Assembly: GCA_000158135.1 (NCBI GenBank)
Contig: DS999531.1
Coordinates: 774,132-838,131, forward strand
Length of the DNA: 64,000 nt
From: Rhodobacteraceae bacterium KLH11
GTDB lineage: Bacteria; Pseudomonadota; Alphaproteobacteria; Rhodobacterales; Rhodobacteraceae
Direction: 5' to 3'
Shown: positions 17,694-28,715 of the stretch, one piece after another
Position numbering within the stretch: position 1 is the first letter of the stretch
Layout of the letters: each line of letters opens with the position of its first letter
Made by a program: the position numbers and the translations under genes
The notes under the pieces: model-generated
What the model was told of the DNA's origin: nothing
What the model saw: the letters and a program-made list of their open reading frames with translations, nothing else
The model's database searches: none

Positions 17694-19169
17694 ATGTTCG
17701 ATGGGAGACAACGCCGCATCGTCTCACTCTGGTTTCCGCGTCTGGCCAGTGACCGGGCGTTGCGGGTGCGTCCGGTTGACGGGCCTTTTGCGCTTACGCT
17801 CAAGCAGAACAATGCAAACCGGATCTATTGCCTGAACCCCGGGGCCCTGCGGCAGGGGTTGAATCCGGGTATGGCCTATTCCGATGCCCGCGCCTTTTGC
17901 CCTGATTTGCAAAGCCATCCCGCCGATCCGTTGGGGGATCAGAGATTTCTGCAGGCCTTACGCCGCTGGGCGACACGGTATTGCCCATGGGTGGGGCTGG
18001 AAGGCGAAGACGGGCTGGTGCTGGATGTCACCGGATCAGCGCATCTGGCGGGTGGGGAAGAAGCCATGCTTGCCGATATGCGCAGGCGACTGGCACGGGC
18101 CGGGCTGGCGGTGCAGATCGGGGTCGCCCCGACACGCGGGGCGGCGTGGGCCTTGGCGCATTATGGCGAAGGCGTCGCGGGCGAGGAGACGCTGAAAGCG
18201 ATCCGCGCGCTGCCGGTGGCAGCACTGCGGCTGGATGAAGAGACCTCGGTCGCGCTGCAACGGCTGGGCCTGCGCCGGATTGGCGAGCTGGCGCAGACCC
18301 CGCGTGCGCCATTGACGCGCCGGTTTGGCCCGGACGTGCTGATGCGGCTGGATCAGGCACTGGGGGATCAGCCCGAACAGATCACACCACTGGCCGATCC
18401 GCCCCATTACGGCGTGCGCATGACCCTGCCCGAACCCATTGGCCTGCTGTCTGACATGATGGCCGGGGCGGAACGGCTGCTGGTCCGGCTCTGCGACAAG
18501 CTGAAAACGCAGGAGATGGGCGCGCGTAAACTGTGCATGACCTTGCGCCGGGTGGATCAGGACCACCAGCAGGTCGAGCTGCGCCTTGCCCGCCCTCTGC
18601 GTGATCCGCATCGCATCCTGCCTCTGTTCGAACGCGGGCTGGCCGAGGTCGATGCCGGGTTCGGAATCGATCAGTTCCGGCTGGAAGCCACGCAGGTGGA
18701 ACCCCTGCCCGTGCACCAGATCAGCCGTGCTGCGGGCACAGGCAAAGACCAGTTGGACGACCTCATCACCCGCCTCGGCACGCGGGTCGGGTTAGAGCAG
18801 ATCCACCGCCTTTTGCCTGCGCAAAGCCATATCCCTGAACGCAGCTTCCTTATCTCGCCCGCCGCCTATTCCGACCCTGCAGGTGGTTGGAGCACGCAGC
18901 GCCCCCGCCCCCTGCAGCTGTTTCCGCCGGAACCCATCGCGGGATCGGGAACCCAGCCACCGCGCTGGTTTCGCTGGCGGCGTATGTCTCTGACCACAGG
19001 TCGCACAACCGGCCCCGAACGCATCTGCCCCGAATGGTGGCTGGAAGACGAAAACTGGCGCACGGGGCTTCGGGATTATTGGCGCGTGGAGACGCGGCAG
19101 GGGCGGCGGCTTTGGCTGTTTCACACCCCGCAGAACCCCGGATGGTTTGTGCACGGAGAGTTCGCATGA
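17694..19169 (+). CDS. imuB: ImuB, Y-family polymerase-like mutasome protein
   Basis: 491 residues. It has the Y-family fold without the full catalytic triad: RRIVSLWFPRLASDRAL at the start where active polymerases have DxD, GLEGEDGLVLDVTGSAHLAGG, GVAPTRGAAWALAHYG and the helix-hairpin-helix LGLRRIGELAQTP. ImuB bridges the beta clamp and DnaE2 in SOS mutagenesis. It overlaps dnaE2 as ATGA. A LexA box controls it. The usual first gene imuA is missing here: the gene just upstream is an ABC ATPase. Confidence 0.88.
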   Translation: MFDGRQRRIVSLWFPRLASDRALRVRPVDGPFALTLKQNNANRIYCLNPGALRQGLNPGMAYSDARAFCPDLQSHPADPLGDQRFLQALRRWATRYCPWVGLEGEDGLVLDVTGSAHLAGGEEAMLADMRRRLARAGLAVQIGVAPTRGAAWALAHYGEGVAGEETLKAIRALPVAALRLDEETSVALQRLGLRRIGELAQTPRAPLTRRFGPDVLMRLDQALGDQPEQITPLADPPHYGVRMTLPEPIGLLSDMMAGAERLLVRLCDKLKTQEMGARKLCMTLRRVDQDHQQVELRLARPLRDPHRILPLFERGLAEVDAGFGIDQFRLEATQVEPLPVHQISRAAGTGKDQLDDLITRLGTRVGLEQIHRLLPAQSHIPERSFLISPAAYSDPAGGWSTQRPRPLQLFPPEPIAGSGTQPPRWFRWRRMSLTTGRTTGPERICPEWWLEDENWRTGLRDYWRVETRQGRRLWLFHTPQNPGWFVHGEFA

Positions 19170-22100
19170 TCGAGGTGAACCGCACCCACCGGCCCGTTGC
19201 GGCGTTTCGCCGTGACCTGCTGGGCACGCATACGGATGGGCTCGGCTATGCCGAGCTTTGCGTGACCACCAATTTCACCTTCCTGACCGGCGCGTCCCAT
19301 CCCGAAGAGCTGGTGACCCGCGCGGCGGAACTGGGGCTGAAAGCCATTGCAATCACCGACCGGAACTCTCTGGCCGGTGTCGTCCGCGCCTGGGTGGCCA
19401 TGAAAGAGCTGAGGCGCGAGGCGGAAAACGCCGTGCCGATCCGATCCCAGCACCGGATGGATTCCTGTTCGCGACAGGAGATTGGCCACCCTCAGCCCAT
19501 TTCCAAACCTGATGCGCCCCGTTTGCCGCAACTGATCGTCGGCTGCCGTCTGGTGCTGCGCGACAGCTCGGTCGACTGGCTGGCCCTGCCGCGTGACCGG
19601 CCCGCTTATGCGCGGCTGACCCGTCTGCTGACGCTGGGCAAACGGCGGGCCGGAAAAGGGGAATGCCATCTGGATCTGCAGGACCTGCTTGGGGCGTGTC
19701 AGGGCATGATCCTGATCGCGCTGCCGCAGGCAGGGCTGGAACAGGCCATTCCTGATATTCAACGCATCAGACGACGGTTTCCCAATGCGGTCTTTCTGGG
19801 GGCTGTTCCACGGTATGACGGCAGCGATCAGGCCTATCTGGCGGCCTGCGCGCAAACCGCACAAAAGGCCTCGGCCCCTATGGTGGCGGTGGGCGATGTG
19901 CTGATGCACCGCGCCAGCCGCCGCCAACTGGCCGATGTGCTGACCTGCATGCGCGAACATATCACGATTGACCAGATCGGCACCCATGCCCTGCCCAATG
20001 CTGAGCGACGGCTGAAGGGTTACGCGGATATGGCGCGGCTGTTTCAAGACCACCCCGGCGCGCTGCGCCGCACGCTGGAAATCGCCGATCGCTGCAGCTT
20101 TGACCTCAGTGAGTTGTCTTATGAATACCCGGATGAGATCGCCAGTGAGGAAACCCCGCAGGCACGGTTGGAACGGCTGGCGCGCGCGGGGTTGAAGCGG
20201 CGCTATCCGGGTGGCCCACCCGAACGCGCCCTTAACCTGATGCAGAAAGAACTGGCGCTGGTCGCGGATCTGGATTTCCCCGCTTATTTCCTGACCGTCC
20301 ATGACATCGTGCAATTCGCGCGTTCGCAGGGGATCTTGTGTCAGGGGCGCGGCTCGGCCGCCAATTCGATCCTGTGCTACCTGCTGGGCATCACCGATGT
20401 CAGCCCCGATATGATCGCCATGGTGTTTGAGCGCTTTGTCTCGAAATACCGGGGTGAACCGCCGGATATTGATGTCGATTTCGAGCACGAGCGGCGCGAA
20501 GAGGTGATCCAGTGGATTTACCAGAAATACGGCCGCCACCGTGCGGGCCTCTGTGCGACCGTCACCCATTTCCGCTCGCGCGCGGCGATCCGCGAAGTCG
20601 GCAAGGTCATGGGGCTGTCACAAGATGTCACCGCAGGCCTGTCCGGCCAGATCTGGGGCATGACCAATGGCGGGGTTGATCCTGAAAGGCTGCAGGAACT
20701 GGGCCTGAATCTGGAAGACCGCCGCCTGATGCAGACAATCCGGCTGATCGGCGAAATCATCGGCTTTCCCCGGCACCTGTCCCAGCATGTCGGGGGCTTC
20801 GTGATCACCCGGGGGCGTCTGGACGAGCTTTCCCCGATTGAAAACGCCGCCATGGAAGATCGCACAGTCATCGAATGGGACAAGGATGACATCGATGCAC
20901 TGGGGATTTTGAAGGTTGATGTGCTGGGGCTTGGAATGCTCAGCTGCGTGCGCAAGGCGTTTGATCTGATGCAGCAGCATGAAGGCGAAACCCTGAGCAT
21001 CGCCACTGTTCCGCAGGGGGATGAAGCCACGTATGATATGCTCTGCGCGGCGGATGCGGTGGGTGTGTTTCAGGTCGAAAGCCGGGCGCAGATGAATTTC
21101 CTGCCCCGCATGAGGCCGCGCGAGTTTTATGATCTGGTGATCGAGGTCGCCATTGTCCGGCCCGGCCCTATTCAGGGTGACATGGTCAGGCCTTATATCC
21201 GGCGGCGGCACGGTCTGGAAAAACCTGAACCGTTCGGCCCCAAACTGGAGAAAGTGACTGAACGGACCCTGGGCGTGCCTCTGTTTCAGGAGCAAGCCAT
21301 GCAGATCGCCGTGGTCGGGGCTGGGTTCACCGCCGAAGAGGCCGACCACCTGCGCCGGTCGCTGGCCTCGTTTCGGCGCATGGGGACCATCGGCACCTTC
21401 GAGGACAAGTTCATCTCGGGCATGTTGAAGAATGGTTATGAACCCGAAATTGCCAAGCGCTGCTTTTCCCAGATCGAGGGCTTTGCCGATTACGGCTTTC
21501 CCGAAAGCCATGCCGCGGCTTTTGCGATGCTGGCCTATGTCTCGGCCTGGCTGAAATGCCACCACCCGGCGATCTTTGCCTGTGCGCTACTGAACTCACA
21601 GCCCATGGGGTTTTATGCCCCCGCGCAGATCGTGCGCGATGCCCGCGAACATGGGGTCGAGATCCGCCCGGTCTGCGTCAATGCCTCGACCTGGGACAAT
21701 CTGCTGGAACGCCGCGCTGACGGGGTACTGGCCCTGCGGCTGGGTTTTCGCCAGATCAAGGGGTTCAAGCAGGAGGATGCGGATTGGATCGTGGCCGCGC
21801 GCGGCAATGGCTATCCGGACCCTGAAACCCTGTGGCTGCGGGCCGGGCTGCGCCCGGATGTGCTGACCCGTCTGGCCGAGGCGGATGCGTTTTCCGGCAT
21901 GGACCTGACCCGGCGCGACGCCCTGTGGCATGTCAAAGCCATCCGCAGCCAGACCCCGCTGCCGCTGTTCAACGATCCGATCGATGGCGAGAGCATCAGC
22001 GAGCCACAGGTGAACCTGCCGGTGATGCATCTGGGCGAGGAGGTGGTCGAAGATTACGTCTCGACCCGCCTGACCCTGCGTTCGCACCCGATGGAGCTGT

Positions 22101-22549
22101 TGCGCCCCTCCATCCCCGGCCTTGTGCCCCATGCGGCGCTGCAGGATATACCGCTGGGCCGTCACAGCGTGTGCGGGCTGGTGATCACGCGCCAGCGGCC
22201 GGGCACCGCCTCGGGCGTGATCTTTCTGACCCTTGAAGATGAAACCGGGGTCAGCAATGTGGTTGTCTGGCCCAAGGTCTATGAACGCTTTCGCCGGATC
22301 GTGATGGGTGGGCGGTTGTTGCGGGTCAGCGGGTATCTGCAACGCGAGGGGATCGTCGTGCATCTGATCGCGCAAGAGATCACCGATATGTCGCACAAAC
22401 TGTCTGAGCTCGGGCATCCTCTGGACGAGGCCATCGGCATCACCCAACCGCAAGCGGATGACACCCCGCGCCCCCGGCAGACCGCATCCAGCGCACGTCA
22501 TCCGCGCGAACAGGCCAAACGGCTGTTCCCGAGCCGGGATTTTCACTAA
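19166..22549 (+). CDS. dnaE2: Error-prone DNA polymerase DnaE2 (ImuC)
   Basis: 1127 residues of C-family polymerase alpha. The PHP domain begins YAELCVTTNFTFLTGASHPEELV. The palm carries GRGSAANSILCYLLGITDV and the PPDIDVDFEHERR aspartates near residue 435. LFQEQAMQIAVVGAGF and FPESHAAAFAMLAYVSAWLK follow, with an OB fold near the C-terminus (VCGLVITRQRPGT, FLTLEDETG). It lacks the exonuclease-type PHP metal set of main replicases and is the translesion polymerase of the mutasome. It is translationally coupled to imuB. Confidence 0.92.
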   Translation: MIEVNRTHRPVAAFRRDLLGTHTDGLGYAELCVTTNFTFLTGASHPEELVTRAAELGLKAIAITDRNSLAGVVRAWVAMKELRREAENAVPIRSQHRMDSCSRQEIGHPQPISKPDAPRLPQLIVGCRLVLRDSSVDWLALPRDRPAYARLTRLLTLGKRRAGKGECHLDLQDLLGACQGMILIALPQAGLEQAIPDIQRIRRRFPNAVFLGAVPRYDGSDQAYLAACAQTAQKASAPMVAVGDVLMHRASRRQLADVLTCMREHITIDQIGTHALPNAERRLKGYADMARLFQDHPGALRRTLEIADRCSFDLSELSYEYPDEIASEETPQARLERLARAGLKRRYPGGPPERALNLMQKELALVADLDFPAYFLTVHDIVQFARSQGILCQGRGSAANSILCYLLGITDVSPDMIAMVFERFVSKYRGEPPDIDVDFEHERREEVIQWIYQKYGRHRAGLCATVTHFRSRAAIREVGKVMGLSQDVTAGLSGQIWGMTNGGVDPERLQELGLNLEDRRLMQTIRLIGEIIGFPRHLSQHVGGFVITRGRLDELSPIENAAMEDRTVIEWDKDDIDALGILKVDVLGLGMLSCVRKAFDLMQQHEGETLSIATVPQGDEATYDMLCAADAVGVFQVESRAQMNFLPRMRPREFYDLVIEVAIVRPGPIQGDMVRPYIRRRHGLEKPEPFGPKLEKVTERTLGVPLFQEQAMQIAVVGAGFTAEEADHLRRSLASFRRMGTIGTFEDKFISGMLKNGYEPEIAKRCFSQIEGFADYGFPESHAAAFAMLAYVSAWLKCHHPAIFACALLNSQPMGFYAPAQIVRDAREHGVEIRPVCVNASTWDNLLERRADGVLALRLGFRQIKGFKQEDADWIVAARGNGYPDPETLWLRAGLRPDVLTRLAEADAFSGMDLTRRDALWHVKAIRSQTPLPLFNDPIDGESISEPQVNLPVMHLGEEVVEDYVSTRLTLRSHPMELLRPSIPGLVPHAALQDIPLGRHSVCGLVITRQRPGTASGVIFLTLEDETGVSNVVVWPKVYERFRRIVMGGRLLRVSGYLQREGIVVHLIAQEITDMSHKLSELGHPLDEAIGITQPQADDTPRPRQTASSARHPREQAKRLFPSRDFH

Positions 22550-22694
22550 AGCCAGCCCATCATAAGGCCAGTTTCGAAGAAACATCTCATGAACCTGACC
22601 GTGCCGCGGCTTTCCCTTGCCCTTGCCCGCAATATGTTGCACCACACACGGGTTCAAACCCGGCAAGACGGGCCAAAGGATAAGGACAAGGCGC

Positions 22695-23681
22695 ATGGCT
22701 GACGGATCGATCGACATCAACGCAAAACCAACCGAAGAGATATCGGTCCGCGAAGTATTCGGCATTGACAGTGACATGGCTGTCAAAGGTTTTGCCGAAC
22801 GCAGCGACCGCGTGCCGGTGATCGACCCGACCTACAAGTTCGATCCCGAAACGACACTGGCGATTCTTGCGGGTTTTACTCACAACCGCCGCGTCATGAT
22901 TCAGGGCTATCACGGCACCGGGAAGTCGACCCATATCGAACAGGTCGCTGCCCGCCTGAACTGGCCCGCTGTGCGCGTGAACCTCGACAGCCATATCAGC
23001 CGGATTGACCTGATCGGTAAAGACGCGATCAAACTGCGCGACGGCAAGCAGGTCACCGAATTCCACGAAGGTATTCTGCCCTGGGCCCTGCGCAACCCCG
23101 TTGCCATCGTGTTCGACGAATACGACGCGGGCCGCGCGGATGTGATGTTCGTCATCCAGCGCGTGCTGGAACATGACGGCAAGCTGACTCTGCTGGACCA
23201 GAACGAGATCATCACGCCGAACCCGAACTTCCGCCTGTTTGCCACCGCAAACACCGTGGGTCTGGGCGACACCACCGGCCTCTATCACGGCACGCAGCAG
23301 ATCAACCAGGCGCAGATGGACCGCTGGTCGCTGGTCTCGACGCTGAACTATCTCAGCCACGATGCCGAGACGATGATCGTGCTGTCGAAAGCACCGCTTT
23401 ATAACACCGCCGAGGGCCGCAAGACCGTCAGCCAGATGGTCACCGTCGCCGACCTGACCCGGACCGCCTTCATGAATGGCGATCTGTCCACCGTCATGAG
23501 CCCCCGGACCGTGATCAACTGGGCGCAAAACGCCGAAATTTTCCGCGACGTCGGCTATGCCTTCCGCCTGTCCTTCCTGAACAAGTGTGATGAGCTGGAG
23601 CGTCAGACCGTGGCCGAGTTCTATCAGCGATGTTTTGACGAGGAACTGCCGGAAAGCGCGGCAAGTGTAAGTTTGGGGTGA
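22695..23681 (+). CDS. cobS: Aerobic cobaltochelatase subunit CobS
   Basis: 328 residues. AAA+ ATPase with Walker [10 protein letters not shown] near residue 76, Walker [16 protein letters not shown], and sensor [16 protein letters not shown]. The N-terminal [16 protein letters not shown] is CobS-specific. With CobT it forms the ATPase ring that drives cobalt insertion into hydrogenobyrinate a,c-diamide by CobN. The ATG at 22695 is the family start; sequence before it is not conserved in character. Confidence 0.92.
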   Translation: MADGSIDINAKPTEEISVREVFGIDSDMAVKGFAERSDRVPVIDPTYKFDPETTLAILAGFTHNRRVMIQGYHGTGKSTHIEQVAARLNWPAVRVNLDSHISRIDLIGKDAIKLRDGKQVTEFHEGILPWALRNPVAIVFDEYDAGRADVMFVIQRVLEHDGKLTLLDQNEIITPNPNFRLFATANTVGLGDTTGLYHGTQQINQAQMDRWSLVSTLNYLSHDAETMIVLSKAPLYNTAEGRKTVSQMVTVADLTRTAFMNGDLSTVMSPRTVINWAQNAEIFRDVGYAFRLSFLNKCDELERQTVAEFYQRCFDEELPESAASVSLG

Positions 23682-23689
23682 TGGCCTGA

Positions 23690-23745
23690 ATTGCGCCCGT
23701 GCCGGGCGCAATGCCTCCGGCGGGGATATTTATGGCCAGATGAAG
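23690..23745. repeat. cobS-cobT intergenic hairpin plus REP-like motif
   Basis: ATTGCGCCC/GGGCGCAAT form a perfect 9-bp stem around GTGCC (23690-23712). A segment beginning GCCTCCGGCGGGGATATTTA and ending CCAGATGAAG follows. From general memory, similar CCTCCGGCGGG...CCAGATGAAG strings recur between genes in Rhodobacteraceae, so this looks like a dispersed intergenic repeat. It may reduce read-through from cobS to cobT. Confidence 0.5.
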
Positions 23746-23802
23746 CGGATCCGGTTGCGTCTTTGAAGCCCGGAACCACGACATGACGAAGGGCGCGAGA
23801 GC

Positions 23803-25680
23803 ATGGTACAGAAGAACGACAATCCTGCCGATCCGTTCAAGAAGGCTCTGGCCGAGGCAACCAAGGTTATGGCCGATGATCCAGAATTGTCGGTGACCTA
23901 TACGGTTGATCCATCCGGCGTGTCGGGCGAGTCGATGCGGCTGCCGCAGGTCTCTCGTCGGATGACCCGCGAAGAGGTTCTGCTGGCGCGGGGCACGGCG
24001 GATGCTCTGGCCCTGCAGCGCAAGTATCATGATGATGCGACCCATGCGCGCTATGCCCCCCCCGGCGATATGGCGCGCGATCTCTATGAAGCGATGGAGG
24101 TCGCCCGCTGTGAGGCGATGGGAGCACGGGACATGCCCGGCACGGCCTCGAATATTGATGTCAAAATCGGGCATGAGGCGGTTCGGCGCGGATATGATCA
24201 GTGCAAACAGCCCGCTGATGCGCCTCTGGCTGTGGCCGCGGGCTATCTGATCCGTCATCTGGCAACCGGGCGCGATATGCCGCCTGCTGCTGAAAATGTC
24301 ATGAACCTGTGGCGCGGATTTATCGAGGAACAGGCCAGTGGTGTACTGGAGAACCTTGATGAGGTGCTCTCAAATCAGGCCGAGTTCGCCAAGTTCGCCC
24401 GCCAGATGATAAAAGACCTCGGATATGGGGATCAGCTGGGCGATGACCCTGATGAGCTGGACGAGGAACAGGAAGATCAGGCTCAGGATGATGCTGACGA
24501 ACAGCCCGATCCCGACAGCACCGGTCAGGATGATCAGGACGAACAGGAGGCCGACGCGACACCTGAGCAAACTCAGGAAGAACAGCAGGACCAGTCTCAG
24601 GCTCAGGTCTCGATGGATGAGATGGCCGAGGATGAGATGGGCGACGAGGCCGAGATGCCCGATGGCGAGGCACCGCTGGAGCCCCCTGCCCCGCCGCCCG
24701 CATCCGAGGCCGACCCCGACTACAAGGTCTATCTGAACGCACATGATGAAGAGATCGCCGCCGAGGATCTGGCCGAGCCCGCCGAGCTGGAGCGCCTGCG
24801 GGCTTATCTGGACCAACAGCTTGAGCCGCTGAAAGGCGCGGTCAGCCGTCTGGCCAACAAGCTGCAACGCCGCTTGCAGGCCCAGCAGAACCGGTCTTGG
24901 GAGTTTGACCGCGAGGAAGGTATTCTGGACGCAGGCCGTCTGGCCCGCGTGGTTGCAAACCCGACCACGCCGCTAAGCTTTAAGGTCGAAAAGGACACCG
25001 AGTTCCGCGACACTGTGGTGACCTTGCTGCTGGACAACTCGGGCTCGATGCGGGGGCGCCCGATCTCGATCGCTGCGATCTGTGCTGATGTTCTGGCGCG
25101 AACGCTGGAACGGTGCAACGTGAAGGTTGAGATTCTGGGCTTTACCACCCGCGCATGGAAGGGCGGTCAGGCGCGCGAGGCATGGCTGAACGATGGCCGC
25201 CCGCAGCAACCCGGGCGTCTGAACGATTTGCGCCATATCATCTACAAAGGTGCCGATGCTCCGTGGCGGCGGGCCCGGCCCAATCTGGGTCTGATGATGA
25301 AAGAGGGCTTGTTGAAGGAAAACATCGATGGCGAGGCATTGGAATGGGCCCACCGCCGGATGATGGCGCGGCGCGAGGCCCGCAAGATTCTGATGGTAAT
25401 CTCCGATGGCGCTCCGGTCGATGATTCAACGCTCAGCGTGAACCCGGCGAACTATCTGGAAAAACACCTGCGCGACGTGATCGCCATGGTCGAAAAACGC
25501 AAGATGGTCGAGTTGCTGGCCATTGGTATCGGCCACGACGTGACACGGTATTATGATCGCGCGGTGACGATCACCGATGTGGAACAACTGGCAGGTGCCA
25601 TGACGGAACAACTGGCGGCTCTGTTCGACAGCGACCCGCGGGCGCGGGCACGTGTCATGGGGATGAAGCGGGCCAGCTAG
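23803..25680 (+). CDS. cobT: Aerobic cobaltochelatase subunit CobT
   Basis: 625 residues. The N-terminal CobT domain ([19 protein letters not shown]) is followed by a very acidic Asp/Glu/Gln-rich linker near 215-300. The C-terminal VWA domain has the MIDAS motif [15 protein letters not shown] near residue 412 and [10 protein letters not shown] near 545. The VWA protein pairs with the CobS AAA+ ring. It is the last core gene before a long accessory stretch. Confidence 0.92.
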   Translation: MVQKNDNPADPFKKALAEATKVMADDPELSVTYTVDPSGVSGESMRLPQVSRRMTREEVLLARGTADALALQRKYHDDATHARYAPPGDMARDLYEAMEVARCEAMGARDMPGTASNIDVKIGHEAVRRGYDQCKQPADAPLAVAAGYLIRHLATGRDMPPAAENVMNLWRGFIEEQASGVLENLDEVLSNQAEFAKFARQMIKDLGYGDQLGDDPDELDEEQEDQAQDDADEQPDPDSTGQDDQDEQEADATPEQTQEEQQDQSQAQVSMDEMAEDEMGDEAEMPDGEAPLEPPAPPPASEADPDYKVYLNAHDEEIAAEDLAEPAELERLRAYLDQQLEPLKGAVSRLANKLQRRLQAQQNRSWEFDREEGILDAGRLARVVANPTTPLSFKVEKDTEFRDTVVTLLLDNSGSMRGRPISIAAICADVLARTLERCNVKVEILGFTTRAWKGGQAREAWLNDGRPQQPGRLNDLRHIIYKGADAPWRRARPNLGLMMKEGLLKENIDGEALEWAHRRMMARREARKILMVISDGAPVDDSTLSVNPANYLEKHLRDVIAMVEKRKMVELLAIGIGHDVTRYYDRAVTITDVEQLAGAMTEQLAALFDSDPRARARVMGMKRAS

Positions 25681-26227
25681 GTTCGACGTTTGTTGACGTA
25701 CTCCAATAGGCCCAGCTCGATTAGCTTCGAATGTATAGGAAGCCGAATACGCCCAAATTGCCGAGTGCGAGAAGCGCGAGCAATTGGTACGGGCAGCGCG
25801 CCTACCGTCGAGATAATCCGCCAGATCGGCCGTGACGTAAGACGAGCCGTTATCGCTGAGTAGCCTCGGCTTGTGCGCGACCGTGGCCTGATCGCAGCCC
25901 GAGGCCTCCAACGCCAAGTCCAGTGTGTCGGTGACATCCGCAGCCTTCATCGTCGTGCAAAGCTTCCAGACAATGATGTAGCGGCTGTAATCATCGAGGA
26001 TTGTGCTGAGGTAGAACCAACCCCAACCGATGACTTTAAGATAGGTAAAGTCGGTCTGCCAGAGTTCGTTGGGGCGGGCTGTCTTGTCCCGAAACTCATC
26101 GACCGCACAAATCACCACATGGGCCGGAGCCGTGACCAGGTCCTCAGCCTTGAGGATACGATAGACCGAGGATTCCGAGATAAAATACCGTTTCTCATCA
26201 GTGTATTTGACCGCCAGTTCACGTGGC
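25681..26227 (-). pseudogene. IS3-type orfB fragment (rve transposase)
   Basis: From 26227 down the minus strand reads TPRELAVKYTDEKRYFISES, DLVTAPAHVVICAVDEFRDK, NELWQTDFTYLKVIGWGWFY, STILDDYSRYIIVWKLCTTM and RLLSDNGSSYVTADLADYLDG. These are the middle of an rve-fold transposase with its first two catalytic Asp. After YLDG the reading leaves the family, so the last catalytic Glu region is lost. The upstream end is cut by the recombinase repeat at 26228. Confidence 0.75.
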
Positions 26228-26534
26228 GTTTGCGCGGCTGCGTGCGGAACTGCATGTATCGCTTCATCTCCTCGCGCCCACAGGTCATCGAGAAAAAGAA
26301 GCGCAGGGCGGTAATGCGCGCGTTGTAGACCGAAGGTGTCACCCCGGCATCCGTCATGTGAAGCTGGTAGGCGCGAAGCTCTTCCGTCGTCGCCGTATCG
26401 GGTGACCGCCCCAGAAACGCGGCGAAATCCTTCACCGCCCGGATGTGTGACTGCTGGGATTTGTCTCCCAGACCCTGAATACGCATGTCTTCGATCATCC
26501 GCTCGCGCAGCGGCGTGGTTCTCTCCTCTGTCAT
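26228..26534 (-). pseudogene. 5' fragment of a tyrosine recombinase gene
   Basis: The first 100 or so codons (MTEERTTPLRERMIEDMRIQ to FRTQPRK) repeat the start of the complete gene at 29388 with only a few changes. This copy lacks the whole catalytic domain and stops at the junction with the orfB fragment. It lies in the left arm of a 438-bp inverted repeat. Confidence 0.8.
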
Positions 26535-26665
26535 TGGAACCTCCTGTCTGTCGACTGAGAAAGCCCCAATCGTCAGACAGGCCGATCAGTTCGCAAAATG
26601 CCCGGCGTCAGATGGGATGCGAACCATCAGCAACAAGCACCATTGCCGCGGCAGCGGCTTCGTCC
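26228..26665. repeat. Left arm of a 438-bp inverted repeat
   Basis: Nearly identical, in inverse orientation, to 29257-29694, and both arms are the same length. The outer edge is at TTTGCGCGG and the inner edge at GCTTCGTCC. It includes the recombinase 5' region and its leader with the palindromic CTGTCTG...CAGACAG segment. The arms enclose 2.6 kb that holds the zinc-type module. Confidence 0.85.
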
Positions 26666-26835
26666 TTGAGTGAATAGCGGACCTTCAATGCAGCCCATAG
26701 ATCCCACTGGGTCGAATGCTGTTTAAGCTTTGAATGGCAGCGACAGTCTCAGAGGGGCGGGCAAGCCATAATAGTCCGACATGGGATCACCAGTCCGACG
26801 TTTGCGGCGGATGCCGCTTTGCCCAAGATCGCCGC

Positions 26836-27471
26836 TCATAGTTCGTCTTCCGGGTCGGTCACGGGGTCGAGCACGAGGACCAGCCGGGTCTCGCCCGTCC
26901 CTTCGATTGGGGGCGAACGATGCAGCAGACCGGAAGGCGGCTCAGCGGGCCAAAGCGTTCCGCGCAAAAGGATAGGCGAGCCGGTTTGAACCGTGAACAC
27001 ACGTTGCGGATCAGCGCCGTCGGTCGATACCCCGTATTGCGTTCCGGTGCCTCGATAGGTGCACACAAGCCGTGCGGTAATAGCGTCGATGTGAAACCTG
27101 CGACAGGCGTTTGTGGTGACCACGTCCAATCGCAGCCGCAAGAACGTGGCCGACATCAAGCCCGAGAACATGTCGGCCAGCCCAACGATATCCGCCTGAA
27201 GCCAGTCGCGTTCCGTCCCGGCGGGCAAATTGGCCATGTCAAAGAGGTGCAGGATCGTTTCACCGACGGCATGCGTCGGAAGGATAACCCGAGCCCGAGG
27301 CAGAGTTTCGACGTCAACGCCTTCCAACCAGGATTGCACCTTCGGCGGCGTTTGCCGACGCCAGATTGCAGCGGCACAGCCGGGTTTCACGAACGTGTTC
27401 AGGGCAGCTGGATCGTCTGCGATTCCGACTCCGATTGCGGCATCCTTGACGGTCTTCCGGACAAAATTCAT
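26836..27471 (-). CDS. DUF1826-family protein
   Basis: 211 residues starting [20 protein letters not shown]. Recognised as DUF1826 by [48 protein letters not shown] and LLRGTLWP in that order. The family is commonly next to COG0523 GTPases. Its HxD and Cys/His-rich segment could bind a metal, but no biochemical role is known to me. The start overlaps the stop of the GTPase gene as ATGA, so the two are coupled. Confidence 0.75.
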   Translation of the reverse strand: MNFVRKTVKDAAIGVGIADDPAALNTFVKPGCAAAIWRRQTPPKVQSWLEGVDVETLPRARVILPTHAVGETILHLFDMANLPAGTERDWLQADIVGLADMFSGLMSATFLRLRLDVVTTNACRRFHIDAITARLVCTYRGTGTQYGVSTDGADPQRVFTVQTGSPILLRGTLWPAEPPSGLLHRSPPIEGTGETRLVLVLDPVTDPEDEL

Positions 27472-28682
27472 GCCGCATCCTCTACACGACGCCACCCCGG
27501 AAACGGATCGGGCAGGTCAAGCGGCAAAGCGTCCGGTCCGCCCGCGAGGACCGCAGGAACCAGGCAAGCATCCAGCTTTGCCTTGAGAGCGGACCAGTCA
27601 ATGCCCGCACCGATAAAGACCAACTCCTGTCGCCGGTCGCCCCAAGGCTCCGCCCAATGTTGTTTGATGTAATCGGATGTCGCGACATGTTCGGGCCACC
27701 GATCCTGAGGCACGTTCGCCCACCAGGTTCCGATAGGTTTGACGCTGGACAGCGATCCCGCGAGCGAAAACTCTGCAACCCATTCGGGCCGCGTAGCGAT
27801 CCAGAAATGCCCCTTGGCCCGGATGACACCGGGCATGTCTCCGTTCAAGACGGCCAGGATTTTCTCAGGGATAAACGGGGCCTTGGCACGATACACATAG
27901 GACGTCACACCATATTCTTCGGTTTCAGGGACATGGTCGGCGAAACCGTACAGTTCCTTTGCCCACATCGGGTGTTCATGAGCCTGATCGAAATCAAACA
28001 GGCCTGTGTCGAGGATCTTCTCTGCCGCAACGCGCGACTGGTTGGTCTCGATGATTTCTGCATCCGCGTTGAGGCTTCTGATGATCTTGCGCGCCGCGTC
28101 AACCTTGTCGGTGCCTGCGTCATCGACCTTGTTCAGGATCACGACATCGGCAAACTCGATCTGGTCCGTCAGCAGATGCACAAGGGTACGTTCGTCTTCC
28201 TCGCCCATCGTTTCGCCTCGGTCGCTCAGGAAATCGTGGCTGGCGTAGTCGTTCAGAAGATTCACCGCATCAACCACCGTGACCATAGTATCGAGCCGCG
28301 CCACATCTGACAGGCTCTCCCCGAACTCATCCCGGAAATCGAAAGTGGCGGCGACGGGTAGTGGCTCGGATATCCCGGTGGATTCGATCAGAAGATAGTC
28401 AAAGCGCCCCTCCGCCGCCAAGCGGCGCACTTCGTCCAGCAGATCATCGCGCAGGGTGCAGCAGATGCAGCCGTTTGACATCTCCACCAGTGTTTCGTCC
28501 GTGCGACTAAGCTCGGTATCGGCCCGGACCAGATCCGCGTCGATGTTCACTTCCGACATGTCGTTGACGATCACCGCGACTCGTCTTCCGTCCCGGTTAT
28601 TGAGAACCCGATTGAGAAGAGTTGTTTTTCCCGCGCCCAGAAAGCCGGAAAGCACCGTGACCGGAAGGCGTTCATCTGACAT
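27468..28682 (-). CDS. COG0523 (CobW/ZigA-type) metal-chaperone GTPase
   Basis: 404 residues. Walker A is [12 protein letters not shown] near residue 11. The CxCC metal site is [12 protein letters not shown] near 68. [11 protein letters not shown] is the NKxD guanine motif, and a C-terminal CobW_C domain has [11 protein letters not shown]. Its length and the [15 protein letters not shown] segment fit the ZigA-type zinc subgroup. These GTPases deliver zinc to target proteins under zinc limitation. Regulation here appears to come from the divergent Rrf2-type gene rather than a Zur site. Confidence 0.85.
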   Translation of the reverse strand: MSDERLPVTVLSGFLGAGKTTLLNRVLNNRDGRRVAVIVNDMSEVNIDADLVRADTELSRTDETLVEMSNGCICCTLRDDLLDEVRRLAAEGRFDYLLIESTGISEPLPVAATFDFRDEFGESLSDVARLDTMVTVVDAVNLLNDYASHDFLSDRGETMGEEDERTLVHLLTDQIEFADVVILNKVDDAGTDKVDAARKIIRSLNADAEIIETNQSRVAAEKILDTGLFDFDQAHEHPMWAKELYGFADHVPETEEYGVTSYVYRAKAPFIPEKILAVLNGDMPGVIRAKGHFWIATRPEWVAEFSLAGSLSSVKPIGTWWANVPQDRWPEHVATSDYIKQHWAEPWGDRRQELVFIGAGIDWSALKAKLDACLVPAVLAGGPDALPLDLPDPFPGWRRVEDAA

Positions 28683-28715
28683 AAACCGCTCCAAAGCTGA
28701 TGTGATATCTCTCGC

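Noticed and set aside
18887..19165. A 93-codon N-terminal extension of the dnaE2 frame
   Set aside because: It overlaps imuB throughout, and the ATGA overlap at 19166 with the family start MIEVNRTH explains the gene fully.
24450..24720. Low-complexity stretch in cobT as a sequence repeat or frameshift
   Set aside because: The acidic Gln/Asp/Glu linker is a normal feature of CobT and the frame is intact on both sides.
25426..26118. A 230-codon minus-strand frame crossing the cobT 3' end
   Set aside because: Its first half is a genuine orfB fragment but the rest is read through the antisense of cobT. It is a chance extension of a pseudogene.
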